DNA of 64,000 nucleotides from positions 62,001 to 126,000 of the forward strand of contig NZ_FPBJ01000001.1 in NCBI RefSeq assembly GCF_900116635.1. Direction: 5' to 3'. Origin of the DNA: Xenorhabdus koppenhoeferi. Lineage in GTDB: Bacteria > Pseudomonadota > Gammaproteobacteria > Enterobacterales > Enterobacteriaceae. Under the pieces are notes generated by a model that ran no database searches, was not told the DNA's origin, and was given only the letters and a program-made list of their open reading frames with translations. This document shows positions 41,548 through 50,824 of the stretch, piece by piece. How positions within the stretch are numbered: position 1 is the first letter of the stretch; the number at the start of each line of letters is the position of its first letter. The translations under genes were made by a program, and so were the position numbers.

Positions 41548-41900
41548 TGATGTGTAGATCATTGATTACCAAATTATAATTGCTCATTTTTTATTCATTT
41601 ATTGAGCAGTGAAATAGCCTGTATAAATTCGCTGCTCGTGTTTAAATAGAAACTTATATTATATATTCTAGTTATTAGGTTTAATTTTATGTAAAAATCC
41701 AACGGGTATTTTAACAAATATAAAGCAATAAAAATAAAACCTATCCATAAACTAAATTTATCATAAGTATAAAATACTGACTCACGTTAGGTCATGGTGA
41801 AATAGTCTATTGTATCCACCTGCAATCTCCACAGAGTAATAAGTGGAGATTGTTGCAATAACAAGTCATGTTAGTAAAAGAAGTAGAGAAAAATAAATAT
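41548..41900. other. AT-rich gap after yjiA with a 10-bp inverted repeat
   Basis: 353 bp, no ORF. CAATCTCCAC (41823-41832) and GTGGAGATTG (41843-41852) form a perfect hairpin with 10-base loop 48 bases beyond the recombinase stop. It lacks a T run; terminator or recombination-related site are both possible. Confidence 0.5.
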
Positions 41901-42464
41901 TTATTTAGATTGAGTCTCCCAAATTCTGGAGAAACGCTTCACATTACTGGCGGTGTAAATCACAGTATGTGAAATGTTGCGATGCCCAAGATAATCCTGA
42001 ATCAAACGTGTATCCCGCCCGAGATCTGCTAATGCATAGCCACAAGCATGTCTTAACATATGAGGATGTGGAGAGACACTGACTGAAGCCTTTTTTCCAT
42101 AACGTTTTAGTAATCCATAAACTTGCTGCCGTGAAACTGGCCCGGATTTTTGCGAGAGGAATACCCAAGGAGAATCCGCTTCCCGCCATTTTTGGCGAAT
42201 ATTAAGCCATTTCTTTAATGCTTCAATTTCTTCTGGAATCAAAGGATGTGTGGTTGAAAGACCACCTTTTAATCGTCTGATATGAATAATCGCTGAGTTT
42301 AGATCGAGATCAGATAAACGCAGATTACACAGCTCACTTACCCTAAATCCATGAATAAAACACATTAATAGCATGCAGTAGTCCCTTTCTGCGTGACGCC
42401 CTTGTTTTGTTTCTGCCAAAATTGCGTCTATTTCGTATCGGGTTAAAAATTTACGTTGCTTCAT
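41901..42464 (-). CDS. Fim-type tyrosine recombinase (FimB/MrpI-like)
   Basis: 187 residues, the short single-domain recombinase size of fimbrial phase switches. Catalytic residues are seen as Arg41 (GFRVSEL), Lys66 (RLKGG), His135 and Arg138 (HPHMLRH), His161 (YLGH) and Tyr170 (HTVIYT), a complete active site. Such proteins invert a promoter segment of a fimbrial operon. No fimbrial gene lies in this window, so its target is unknown; the adjoining 960-bp AT-rich desert could hold a switch. Start ATG at 42464 follows GGAATGATAATTTC. Confidence 0.88.
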   Translation of the reverse strand: MKQRKFLTRYEIDAILAETKQGRHAERDYCMLLMCFIHGFRVSELCNLRLSDLDLNSAIIHIRRLKGGLSTTHPLIPEEIEALKKWLNIRQKWREADSPWVFLSQKSGPVSRQQVYGLLKRYGKKASVSVSPHPHMLRHACGYALADLGRDTRLIQDYLGHRNISHTVIYTASNVKRFSRIWETQSK

Positions 42465-43425
42465 GAAATTATCATTCCTATGACATCAAATTAGATTAAT
42501 TGTAAATAGCAAGGTATTTAAACCAACTGAATACAATAATCCATCAGTGTTCTTTGAATATGATTGGCAAAATACCAGATTAATTTAATTGAAATACTGC
42601 AAATAAAAATTTGCTGCTTCTGTTTGTCATTATTTTAAAATGAACATACTAATTAAGTTTGTATAAATGCGTGATATGTAATCCTTGATGTACAGAATGG
42701 GACAATCATAAATATAATTCCACATAAAAAAACTTATCTATTGAACTTTACAACTAATTGTTCAGGTTGATTTTGTTTTTAGTTTTTTATTCTCTAAAAG
42801 TTCCTTTTAGGTGTATTGAGTTTGTATTTTTACTGCATTTAGCTAAAAAAGTAAATGATTTATCTAAGTTGTTTAGATAACACGCTACATTTGATTGAAA
42901 GATATCTTTCTTATATTGTTTTTAGTGTAATATTTTAGTTTTCAATCATTAAATGGGTTTTTATTCTAAATGCCATGAGGTGAACGCATAATCAAAGAAA
43001 GAGTCTTAGGTAATTTAAGAGAAATGCTGGAAAATGGATTATCGTAAGGTGCTTAATTTAAGTTAAATTTGTATCGTTTTTTTATTGAATTAACCAAGTT
43101 TAATTCAATAGATTACTGCCATGATTAATTAAATATAATTTCATTATTATAATGATTATTTGTTGAATTAAGTGTTGCAGAATATGGCAGGGATAAGGCC
43201 AAAAAATCCACAAACAGAAAATTTTTTGGCCTTATCAGATTACTTCAGTAAAAATTACCTTGTGCACCGTAATTTCGATGATTTGTATATCAGTTTATTG
43301 CACGGATAAAATGACTCCACAACCGTGTGTTCTGTTTCTGAATCACATAAATAAACCTTAATAAAAAACTGATCGTAATTGGTTTTTTCAGACATTTACC
43401 TTCTTATATATGAAGCTGTCCTGTA
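42465..43425. other. 960-bp AT-rich gene desert
   Basis: Very AT-rich with no convincing gene. It has a 10-bp inverted repeat ATTGAATTAA / TTAATTCAAT at 43084-43109, another TTGAATTAA at 43164, and a terminator at 43192. A short in-frame relic near 42987-43046 reads KERVLGNLREMLENGLS. It may be eroded horizontally acquired DNA or the substrate region of the neighbouring recombinase. Confidence 0.5.
43192..43236. terminator. Long hairpin terminator
   Basis: 16-bp perfect stem GATAAGGCCAAAAAAT / ATTTTTTGGCCTTATC with a 13-base loop; T/A runs on both strands allow bidirectional use. Confidence 0.75.
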
Positions 43426-44751
43426 TCAGGAAAAGGCCAGAAAAGGGGAGATGCATAATAAGATCCCGGTAAAGATGATCAAGATGAGTGATACCCCTTT
43501 GTAGTGATGAAGACCAGGGATTTTGTAGACCAAATAGGTAGGAATTAGGCAGCCAACGATGCCAAATATTGGGCTACAAATGGAAGTAAAGCTCAACACT
43601 GGCGCATTCAGGATAATGGCACACCATGCCAACAAGATGGCAAAAATCATGATGCCTTTTTGCACCCATTTTTCATTGATTTTTTCGACAGGCATCAGGC
43701 GGCTAAGAATATTCATGACGATGCCCTGACTGGCCTCGCGGAAACCGAGATAAACACCAAAGAAAGCTGTCATCACAGCGAAGATATTAAGCATGACACT
43801 AACGCCAATGACCCAGCCATCAGGAAAGAATTGAGCCGCAATCGCCAGTGCAGAAATATTTTGCTCATAGGCTTTGAGGGCTTCATCATGCCCCATTGCC
43901 AGCGTAAAAGAGACTGCATAGAAAAACACGGTACAAAACAGGACACCAAAGGCAATATTCATCGCTCTCAGTGCTTTGTGGCGGGCAACTTCGCGATTTT
44001 GTTCACGATTGCGATAAGAAATCACCATCGGACTTAACGTTTGAATGAACAGAATGGAGGTAAGTGTAAAAGGTAATGTAATAATGGCTTGTTTTATCAA
44101 TAGCCCGAGAGGGGGGAATGCCCCGATATTATATAAATGCCACATGCCTGTCATGGATAATCCCAATGATGCGACAACAAATAATTTTGTCATCACCATC
44201 AGGCTGGATATCTTGAACAGTAATTGTTCACCTCGAGAGGAAATAGCGACTAAAACACAGATTAACACCAACCCATAAAATGGATTTTTAGACATTAATT
44301 CATCGGTAACGCCAAATGTTTGCAGATAAGACGCACTATCATTAGTTATGGCGATGGAATAAACAAACATCCAGATCACCAGCATAACAAAATAGAGCAC
44401 TCCCAATAAAATGCCCCAATTTTTACCGAGATACCCACTGATAACACTGGGATAATCCTTGCATTCCGGTGACTCTGCGAGGGTGTTGATGAAAAGTCGC
44501 TGAAAAAGATACATGGAGGGGTAACCAATAACGGAAGAGAGCAGGAAAACCCACAATCCCATCAACCCAACCTGGACAGGCAGGAAAACAATTCCAGCCC
44601 CGATAGCCATGCCAATACTCATGATGACCCAGCCCATATCGATACGATCGAATAGTATCGCTTTTCTCCATTCGTCTTCTGTCAAATTGGCTCGTTTGGC
44701 AGCCAGAGATAAGCGGGGGGTGACATCATTGTTTTTTTTTGCTGTTTTCAT
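43426..44751 (-). CDS. HAAAP-family (SdaC/TdcC/YhjV-like) amino acid transporter
   Basis: 441 residues with 11-12 helices, an inner-membrane hydroxy/aromatic amino acid proton symporter. Helix 1 has the glycine-rich IMSIGMAIGAGIVFLPVQVG; other conserved stretches are FVYSIAITNDSASYLQTFG, LPFTLTSILFIQTLSPMVIS and FFGVYLGFREASQGIVMNIL. The latter resemble the YhjV group more than SdaC itself. Substrate (serine, threonine or aromatic) cannot be read from sequence. Monocistronic. Confidence 0.85.
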   Translation of the reverse strand: MKTAKKNNDVTPRLSLAAKRANLTEDEWRKAILFDRIDMGWVIMSIGMAIGAGIVFLPVQVGLMGLWVFLLSSVIGYPSMYLFQRLFINTLAESPECKDYPSVISGYLGKNWGILLGVLYFVMLVIWMFVYSIAITNDSASYLQTFGVTDELMSKNPFYGLVLICVLVAISSRGEQLLFKISSLMVMTKLFVVASLGLSMTGMWHLYNIGAFPPLGLLIKQAIITLPFTLTSILFIQTLSPMVISYRNREQNREVARHKALRAMNIAFGVLFCTVFFYAVSFTLAMGHDEALKAYEQNISALAIAAQFFPDGWVIGVSVMLNIFAVMTAFFGVYLGFREASQGIVMNILSRLMPVEKINEKWVQKGIMIFAILLAWCAIILNAPVLSFTSICSPIFGIVGCLIPTYLVYKIPGLHHYKGVSLILIIFTGILLCISPFLAFS

Positions 44752-45113
44752 AATAGCTCTTGTTTACATCTTTGGTGTTGTAATAGGTATTGAATAGATA
44801 CAGGGAGAAATACAGCACGTAAACGCTCAATAACCATTTTTTTAGTAATGAAATTATCGTGTGTTGATAGGAAATATGCTGAGGAGAAAAAATTCCCCTC
44901 ACCATTCCATCTGATACGACTTTTGAGAGAACAACCTCTTCAATAACGAAGAACTACCTCCTGGATGATATCGTCATAATCAAAATAAGGTATCGAAAGA
45001 GGAATCGGAAAGACAATATCAGCCAGGGCTGGAATAGTCATCAGTAAGCCCCCTTTTAGGGGGCAGTGTCAAAACCATCTGCTATGCAGGTGGATTTTAC
45101 TATGGTGTTTAAA
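44752..45113. other. Intergenic region between the transporter and the MATE gene
   Basis: 362 bp. Contains a GC hairpin GCCCCCT/AGGGGGC at 45048-45064 and a 33-codon minus-strand ORF candidate. The hairpin sits 50 bases past the MATE stop but has no T run. Confidence 0.5.
44940..45041 (-). CDS. Doubtful 33-codon ORF with PriA-like N terminus
   Basis: ATG at 45041, stop at 44940. Reads MTIPALADIVFPIPLSIPYF then DYDDIIQEVVLRY. The IVFPIPLSIPYFDY stretch recalls the VALPVPLxxxFDY start of the primosomal helicase PriA, but the rest is missing. Either a relic or coincidence. Confidence 0.25.
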   Translation of the reverse strand: MTIPALADIVFPIPLSIPYFDYDDIIQEVVLRY

Positions 45114-46454
45114 TCAAACATCCAATCGCTTGGTTTGCCATTTTTTAGATTTCCAGCGCCAGGCGTTAACTAATCCTCGAATCCATTCATCGCAGAAAAA
45201 TCCGATCCAGATCCCCAAGATTCCCATGCCCATCGTAATTCCGAGAAAATAACCGACAGGAATAGAGATACCCCACATAAAAATCATCGCGGTATAGAGT
45301 GGGAAACGGGCATCGCCAGAAGCACGCAAGGCATTGACCATCACAATATTGAAAGTACGCCCCGGCTCCAGAAAGACGGAAAGCAGGAACAGTGGCAGCA
45401 GAAGCTCGATAATCTTCCTGTCTTCCGTCATGATCTCAAGGAGAGGCTCCCTGAAAATCCAGAACGCCAGAACAACACCAACGGTAACAATAACACCTAT
45501 CCGCAGGCTTTTTAGTCCTCTAATATAAGCATCCTCGAAGCGTTTTGCTCCGACAAGGTGACCAACCATAATTTCATTGCCGATACTGGTTGAAATACCA
45601 AACAGCATAATAAACAGCGATAGCTGAAAATATAGCGTTTGCGCTGCCAGAGAAGTTTCTCCCATCAAACCGATAAATGCCTGTGCAGTCATATATTGCA
45701 GTATCCACACCAGGTTTTCACCAGCGGCAGGCAAACCGATATGCAGGATTTTGTTCAGTATATTTCTAGACCAGTATATAAGCAATTTGAACTCTAGTTT
45801 GATTCCCAGGCCGTAGAACAGTAACCCGCAAAGTAAAATAACCGCAACAGTACGACCAAATACCGTAGACCATGCCACGCCTTCCAGCCCATATTGAGGT
45901 AATCCGAAGAATCCATATAGAACGATTATATTGCCGACAATAGTGAGCAAGTTGGCAATTAACGTGACATACATGGCTGTTTTTGACTTGCCATAAACCC
46001 GTAAACAGGCCGCCAGAATAATCGAAATAGCTTCAGGTATCAGGCAGATACCGAGAATATGCAAATACGCGAATCCATCTTCTCTCAGATTTTCCGGCAG
46101 ATTCATGATATGCAGGATCTTATAACCGAAAAAAACCGTGATCAGCGCACAACTGAAACCCAGCACAAAATTAAACGCAATGGAAATATGAATTGCCTGA
46201 CTGGCTTTATCACGTTTTCCTGAGCCCAGATATTGTGCAATGACAACACTGCAACCCACGCTAATAAAGTTGAAAATAGTAATAAAGAGATCAAAAACAT
46301 GATTACCTACACCCATTGCAGCGAGATAAGAAGAAGAAATATGGCTGACCATATATGTATTGATCAATAACGTCGCCATATGCAGAAAGATATCAATGAA
46401 AATTGGCCAGCTTAATGAAAAAAGCGAGCGATCAACAACATCAGACTGATGCAT
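45114..46454 (-). CDS. MATE-family efflux transporter
   Basis: 446 residues, 12 predicted helices in two homologous bundles: SLSWPIFIDIFLHMATLLIN near the start, GVGNHVFDLFITIFNFISVG, then the second half starting ILHIGLPAAGENLVW. Exports cationic drugs or metabolites with Na+ or H+. Remembered similarity is to YeeO-like and DinF-distant members; substrate unknown. Start ATG at 46454. Basic C-terminal tail WRWKSKKWQTKR. Its role here could be export of an antimicrobial, which is inference. Confidence 0.87.
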   Translation of the reverse strand: MHQSDVVDRSLFSLSWPIFIDIFLHMATLLINTYMVSHISSSYLAAMGVGNHVFDLFITIFNFISVGCSVVIAQYLGSGKRDKASQAIHISIAFNFVLGFSCALITVFFGYKILHIMNLPENLREDGFAYLHILGICLIPEAISIILAACLRVYGKSKTAMYVTLIANLLTIVGNIIVLYGFFGLPQYGLEGVAWSTVFGRTVAVILLCGLLFYGLGIKLEFKLLIYWSRNILNKILHIGLPAAGENLVWILQYMTAQAFIGLMGETSLAAQTLYFQLSLFIMLFGISTSIGNEIMVGHLVGAKRFEDAYIRGLKSLRIGVIVTVGVVLAFWIFREPLLEIMTEDRKIIELLLPLFLLSVFLEPGRTFNIVMVNALRASGDARFPLYTAMIFMWGISIPVGYFLGITMGMGILGIWIGFFCDEWIRGLVNAWRWKSKKWQTKRLDV

Positions 46455-46552
46455 TGTGAAAACCTATTATTAGAAGTGAAATTAATGGTCTTTTTGCGGT
46501 GTGACATACCCAGAAAGTGTAGATGATTCTACAGGGTTTAGTAATGAGTTGA

Positions 46553-46648
46553 AATGATCGGGAAATAGATATTTGGGGAAAATATGCCTTAGAGGGAACA
46601 TGGGATGCTGAAGTTGTCGAAGCACTGGCGGAAAAACTTCCTGCATGA
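46553..46648 (+). pseudogene. Possible 3' relic of an unknown gene
   Basis: 31-codon stop-free frame reading DREIDIWGKYALEGTWDAEV and ending EALAEKLPA at the TGA at 46646. Its codon pattern and amphipathic helix look coding, but there is no start and no ribosome site. Family not recognised. Confidence 0.25.
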
Positions 46649-46670
46649 AATGAATGCCCTTAAAAGGGAA

Positions 46671-47018
46671 CTATTTTACATAGGCGAGTAGACTAAGAGA
46701 ATGCCGTGCAAGTGAACGACATTTAACCTCATGGGGCAGATTTATTCCTTTCAAGTCGTTGTATCCTGATTGATTCAGTTTCTCCATTAACTGGCCATCA
46801 TAATTACTGAGATCCAGCTTGTTACGTTGGGCAAAATAGATAATTGTGCGTCTGATCTCACGATCTGGGATTTGGCTATAGCCACAGTCATATTTCAGGT
46901 ACATATAGACCGCCGTCAGATCCGCTAGATCTTCAGCTTCATTTTCGGTTAGGGCATGTGCGGGTTGCGCGAAACCAAACAAAACCAGAATGTATGTGAG
47001 TAAGGCAATTTTTTGCAT
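46671..47018 (-). CDS. yacC: YacC, small secreted protein of the pilotin-like family
   Basis: 115 residues with a Sec signal peptide (MQKIALLTYILVLFGFAQPA, cleavage near AHA-L). Mature part has NEAEDLADLTAVYMYLKYDC, two cysteines that could form a disulfide (about residues 45 and 100) and the end SLARHSLSLLAYVK-like HSLSLLAYVK, the E. coli YacC end. The family resembles T2SS pilotins (PulS/OutS), but YacC function is unknown. An ERIC element begins 10 bp upstream of its start, in the promoter region. Confidence 0.88.
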   Translation of the reverse strand: MQKIALLTYILVLFGFAQPAHALTENEAEDLADLTAVYMYLKYDCGYSQIPDREIRRTIIYFAQRNKLDLSNYDGQLMEKLNQSGYNDLKGINLPHEVKCRSLARHSLSLLAYVK

Positions 47019-47027
47019 AATTTCTAT

Positions 47028-47155
47028 TATACCCGTCGTCTTTCAAGTTGCAGCTTTGTTGGCTGCGCTCACTCACCCCCAGTCACATAGTTAGCTATGC
47101 TCCTGGGGGTTCATTCCCTTGCCGTCGTGCTGCATCTTGAAATCCATTGGGTATA
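47028..47155 (+). repeat. ERIC element, full length
   Basis: 128 bp between yacC and hpt, with TATACCCG / GGGTATA ends and the central CACATAGTTAGCTATGCTCC. No insert. Confidence 0.93.
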
Positions 47156-47417
47156 TACTGATTTTCTACTGTTTTGCCTAAATTAACATATTAATATCTC
47201 AGTTAGCTAAGCTTTATTTCCTTAGTTTTGGGAAAATTACCATTTTTTATGTCATTAAAAAATTTAACGGTGCATTAATGAATGGGGTTTGTTCTGATAG
47301 CATAGAATGTTATTTTATGCGTTTGATGAGCTTATGGTATTGAGCGGTGTGTAAATAATTACATATATTTATGATTTAATTTGTAATTATTCAAAAATAA
47401 ATCAACTGGTTATCTTG
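47156..47417. other. hpt promoter region
   Basis: 262 bp AT-rich non-coding DNA before hpt. No specific site assigned. Confidence 0.4.
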
Positions 47418-47957
47418 ATGAAGAAACATATTGTAGAAGTTATGATCTCCGAACAGGAGATTAAGCAGCGTATTGCTGAGCTGGGACAACAAATTACAGA
47501 ACACTATCGCAATAGCGATCGTGAACTCGTTCTGGTTGGCCTGTTGAGGGGATCGTTTATCTTTATGGCAGATTTATGCCGTGAAATACAGGTTCCTCAC
47601 GAAGTGGATTTTATGACTGCATCCAGCTATGGCAATGAGATGAGTTCTACCCGCGATGTGAAAATCCTCAAAGATTTGGATGAAGATATTCGTGGTAAAG
47701 ATGTGTTGATTGTTGAAGATATTATCGATTCAGGCAATACACTGAAAAAAATCCGTGAGATTTTGAAACTGCGTGGGCCAAACTCACTGGCAATTTGTAC
47801 TTTGCTGAATAAACCATCCCGTCGTGAAGTCGATGTTCCAGTTGAGTGGGTTGGTTATTCGATTGAAGATAAGTTTGTAATCGGTTACGGTATTGATTAT
47901 GCACAGCATTACCGTCATCTGCCTTATATTGGGCACGTTACTCTGCTGGAAGATTGA
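47418..47957 (+). CDS. hpt: Hpt, hypoxanthine phosphoribosyltransferase
   Basis: Salvages hypoxanthine (and guanine weakly) with PRPP. 179 residues (E. coli 178). PRPP-binding motif [14 protein letters not shown], substrate loop ASSYGNEM, and C-terminal [23 protein letters not shown] at 47418; a TTG immediately before is unnecessary. Followed by a strong terminator; divergence from can is replaced here by convergent orientation with can downstream on the minus strand. Confidence 0.97.
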   Translation: MKKHIVEVMISEQEIKQRIAELGQQITEHYRNSDRELVLVGLLRGSFIFMADLCREIQVPHEVDFMTASSYGNEMSSTRDVKILKDLDEDIRGKDVLIVEDIIDSGNTLKKIREILKLRGPNSLAICTLLNKPSRREVDVPVEWVGYSIEDKFVIGYGIDYAQHYRHLPYIGHVTLLED

Positions 47958-48003
47958 TTTTGTAGTAGAAGGTAGAAGACATCATTTTTAAAGTGGTGAG
48001 CAA

Positions 48004-48033
48004 ATGGCAGCGGAGAGCTGCCATCTGTTTTTT
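48004..48033 (+). terminator. Intrinsic terminator of hpt
   Basis: ATGGCAGC / GCTGCCAT stem with GGAGA loop followed by CTGTTTTTT. Confidence 0.9.
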
Positions 48034-48049
48034 AAACTAACCTACTATT

Positions 48050-48095
48050 CCATAACCAAGGGATTTTGAATTGCAACCTGAAAGATGAAGGGTAC
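48050..48095 (-). repeat. Highly decayed ERIC relic
   Basis: 46 bp resembling joined ERIC ends (CAAGGGATTTTGAATTGCAA, then CTGAAAGATGAAGGGTAC). Between hpt and can. Confidence 0.5.
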
Positions 48096-48101
48096 AGGTT
48101 G

Positions 48102-48752
48102 TCATTTGATTTGAGAAAGTTTGGAAATAGCCTGACGGTAATTGAGCTCCAGTTTTTCACGGCTGTCAGCTGTAATATCCAGATCATGCAGCTCGCCATC
48201 TTTTAAACCATATACCCACCCGTGAATCATTACCTTCTGCCCACGTTTCCACGCAGATTGCATAATGGTTGAGTGACCGAGGTTATAAACTTGTTCAATC
48301 ACATTTAATTCGCACAAGCGATTCAATCGTTCGTTGGGTGATAGTTCACCAAGCATAGAGCTATGCTTGTACCATAAATCACGAATGTGAAGCAGCCAGT
48401 TATTGATTAAACCTAATTCAGTGCCATTCACAGCAGCTTCAATTCCACCGCAGCCATAGTGACCACAAATAATGATGTGTTCAACCTGTAAAGCATCAAC
48501 AGCATATTGTACAACTGATAAGCAGTTTAAATCGGTATGGATAACCAGATTAGCGACATTTCGGTGAACAAAAAGATCACCAGGTGCGGCATCTATCAAT
48601 TTTTCAGCAGGAACTCGGCTATCAGAACAGCCTATCCATAGAAAATGAGGTTTTTGTACTTTTGATAATTCCTTAAAAAAATGAGGATTTTCTTTATTTA
48701 CGGATTGTGACCACTGTTTGTTCCTGGCAAACAAATCTTCAATTTTTCTCAT
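48102..48752 (-). CDS. can: Can, beta-class carbonic anhydrase
   Basis: Interconverts CO2 and bicarbonate, needed for growth in air. 216 residues. Zinc ligands Cys42, Asp44 (GCSDSRVP), His98 and Cys101 (CGHYGCGG), at the same positions as the E. coli enzyme; [15 protein letters not shown] and [15 protein letters not shown] are further family blocks. The second of two tandem ATGs is chosen by alignment. Convergent with hpt and divergent from yadG; in E. coli can is likewise between hpt and yadG. Confidence 0.96.
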   Translation of the reverse strand: MRKIEDLFARNKQWSQSVNKENPHFFKELSKVQKPHFLWIGCSDSRVPAEKLIDAAPGDLFVHRNVANLVIHTDLNCLSVVQYAVDALQVEHIIICGHYGCGGIEAAVNGTELGLINNWLLHIRDLWYKHSSMLGELSPNERLNRLCELNVIEQVYNLGHSTIMQSAWKRGQKVMIHGWVYGLKDGELHDLDITADSREKLELNYRQAISKLSQIK

Positions 48753-48936
48753 CATAACTAATAGCCTGGCAACGGTTTTGAGATAGAATCATATACAACA
48801 TTAATTGAGAATTTAATATTTAATTGAAGAATGTTTTTTATTTGATCCCTGTCATTGCAAAGAAATACAGGAAAAATAATGGCATAATTTCCATCTTACA
48901 CTCAAAAATAGTAAAGAATAAAGGTGTCTTTTACTT

Positions 48937-49863
48937 ATGGTTTATGCACTGGAATTAACGCAGCTCACGAAGACCTATGAAGGGGGGGTGAAAGCACTGC
49001 GGGGAATTGATTTGCGTGTCGAAGAGGGAGATTTCTACGCGCTCTTGGGGCCAAATGGCGCTGGGAAATCCACCACAATTGGTATTATCAGTTCATTGGT
49101 TAATAAGAGCAGCGGTCAGGCCAAAGTATTTGGCTACGATATTGATACAAATCTCGTTAATGCCAAACGGCAACTTGGTCTTGTTCCACAAGAATTTAAT
49201 TTCAATCCATTCGAGACAGTGATTCAAATTGTACTGAATCAGGCGGGATATTATGGCGTTCCGCGTCATGTGGCGCAGGATCGGGCTAAAACTTATCTTA
49301 CTCAACTGGATTTATGGGAGAAGCGTAACGTACGGGCCATCCGTTTGTCTGGCGGCATGAAACGGCGCCTGATGATTGCCCGTGCTCTTATGCACCAACC
49401 GAAGTTGCTGATCCTTGATGAACCTACGGCGGGGGTCGATATCGAACTGCGCAGATCTATGTGGGAGTATTTGAAAGATCTGAATGCGCAGGGAACTACT
49501 ATTATTCTGACGACTCATTATCTGGAAGAAGCCGAAATGCTGTGCCGAAATATCGGCATTATTCAGCATGGTGAATTGGTCGAGAATACCAGCATGAAAG
49601 ATCTGCTCAGCCAACTCGAAGTGGAGACATTCTTGTTCGATTTAGCAGAGAAAGGAGCAATACCTGTCATTGAAGGTTACGATTATCGTCTGGTCGATAC
49701 CGCAACACTGGAAGTGGATGTAAAACGTGAGCAGGGGTTGAATGATATTTTCTCCCAACTGAATACGCAGGGTATTCAAATCAGCAGTATGCGTAATAAG
49801 GTGAACCGCCTGGAAGAACTGTTTGTTGGTTTGACCAATAATAATCAAGGAGAGAGATCATGA
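48937..49863 (+). CDS. yadG: YadG, ABC transporter ATPase
   Basis: 308-residue ABC ATPase that energises YadH. Walker A LGPNGAGKSTT, Q-loop LVPQEFNFNPFET, signature RLSGGMKRRLMIARAL, Walker B LLILDEPTAGVD, H-loop TTHYLEEAEM. Long C-terminal domain typical of drug- or polysaccharide-type exporters. Substrate unknown. Overlaps yadH by 4 bases (ATGA), so the pair is coupled. Confidence 0.95.
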   Translation: MVYALELTQLTKTYEGGVKALRGIDLRVEEGDFYALLGPNGAGKSTTIGIISSLVNKSSGQAKVFGYDIDTNLVNAKRQLGLVPQEFNFNPFETVIQIVLNQAGYYGVPRHVAQDRAKTYLTQLDLWEKRNVRAIRLSGGMKRRLMIARALMHQPKLLILDEPTAGVDIELRRSMWEYLKDLNAQGTTIILTTHYLEEAEMLCRNIGIIQHGELVENTSMKDLLSQLEVETFLFDLAEKGAIPVIEGYDYRLVDTATLEVDVKREQGLNDIFSQLNTQGIQISSMRNKVNRLEELFVGLTNNNQGERS

Positions 49864-50630
49864 TCCAACTGTATTGGGTGGCCCTGAAAACCATCTGGAT
49901 TAAAGAAGTCACCCGCTTTGGGCGTATCTGGGTACAGACATTGTTGCCGCCTGTGATCACCATGTCCCTTTATTTTGTCATCTTCGGTAATTTGGTTGGT
50001 TCCCGGATTGGTGAAATGGGTGGGGTTGATTATATGCAGTTTATTGTGCCAGGGTTGATTATGATGTCAGTGATCACCAACTCCTACTCAAATGTCTCTT
50101 CTTCGTTCTTTGGTGCTAAGTTTCAGCGCAGTATTGAAGAAGTGCTGGTTGCGCCGGTTCCAACCCATATTATTATTGTTGGGTTTGTTGGTGGCGGAGT
50201 GGCGCGTGGTATTTTTGTTGGAATATTGGTGACACTGGTTTCTCTATTGTTTATACCACTACAGATGCATTCATGGGGAATGGTTGTCATTACCTTGTTG
50301 GCAACATCCATTCTATTTTCGTTGGCTGGGTTGTTAAATGCTATTTTTGCGAAGACCTTCGATGATATCAGCATTATCCCCACCTTTGTTCTGACTCCTC
50401 TGACTTACTTGGGTGGTGTATTTTATTCACTTACACTGTTGCCTGCCTTTTGGCAGGTTGTATCGAAGCTGAACCCGATAGTCTATATGGTCAGTGGCTT
50501 TCGTTATGGTTTTCTCGGTATTGCTGATGTTTCACTGGGGATGACGTTAGGCATGCTGGGTGCATTTATTATCGGATTCTATGGGTTGGCTTGGTATTTA
50601 ATTGAATCTGGCCGGGGTTTGAGAACTTAA
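49860..50630 (+). CDS. yadH: YadH, ABC-2 type permease
   Basis: 256 residues with six predicted helices and the ABC-2 motif region (LTPLTYLGGVFYSLTLLPAF). N-terminal amphipathic IWIKEVTRFGRIWVQTLLPP. Works with YadG as an exporter of unknown substrate. Start overlaps yadG with AAGGAGAGAGATC upstream. An ERIC with insert follows where E. coli has yadI/yadE/panD. Confidence 0.95.
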   Translation: MIQLYWVALKTIWIKEVTRFGRIWVQTLLPPVITMSLYFVIFGNLVGSRIGEMGGVDYMQFIVPGLIMMSVITNSYSNVSSSFFGAKFQRSIEEVLVAPVPTHIIIVGFVGGGVARGIFVGILVTLVSLLFIPLQMHSWGMVVITLLATSILFSLAGLLNAIFAKTFDDISIIPTFVLTPLTYLGGVFYSLTLLPAFWQVVSKLNPIVYMVSGFRYGFLGIADVSLGMTLGMLGAFIIGFYGLAWYLIESGRGLRT

Positions 50631-50650
50631 CAATAAAAATGTAATATTCC

Positions 50651-50803
50651 GTCCACCCCAGTCACATAGTTAGCTATTTGACTGGGAATTAATAAGAGGC
50701 TCCTGCCTCTCACCAGAGGCCAGCCTTTGGCTGGGCAAATTCGTTCCCGACGAATTTGTCGCTCTCTTACCGTCGCGTTATATCCCGAAATCCATTGGGT
50801 ATA
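50651..50803 (+). repeat. ERIC element, 5' truncated, with the 69-bp insert
   Basis: Keeps the ERIC centre (CCCCAGTCACATAGTTAGC) and 3' end (GAAATCCATTGGGTATA) but lost the 5' arm. The insert (50691-50759) has the same three hairpins and length as in the element at 37349, with a compensatory base-pair change in the first stem. Confidence 0.88.
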
Positions 50804-50824
50804 TACATATTCCACCATGAAAAA

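Noticed and set aside
41901-43425. A proven invertible promoter at the recombinase
   Set aside because: Inverted repeats exist but do not match each other across the region, and there is no fimbrial operon; kept only as a speculative finding.
43660-44037. 125-codon plus-strand frame inside the HAAAP transporter
   Set aside because: Shadow of the transporter gene on the other strand; no ribosome site and unnatural composition.
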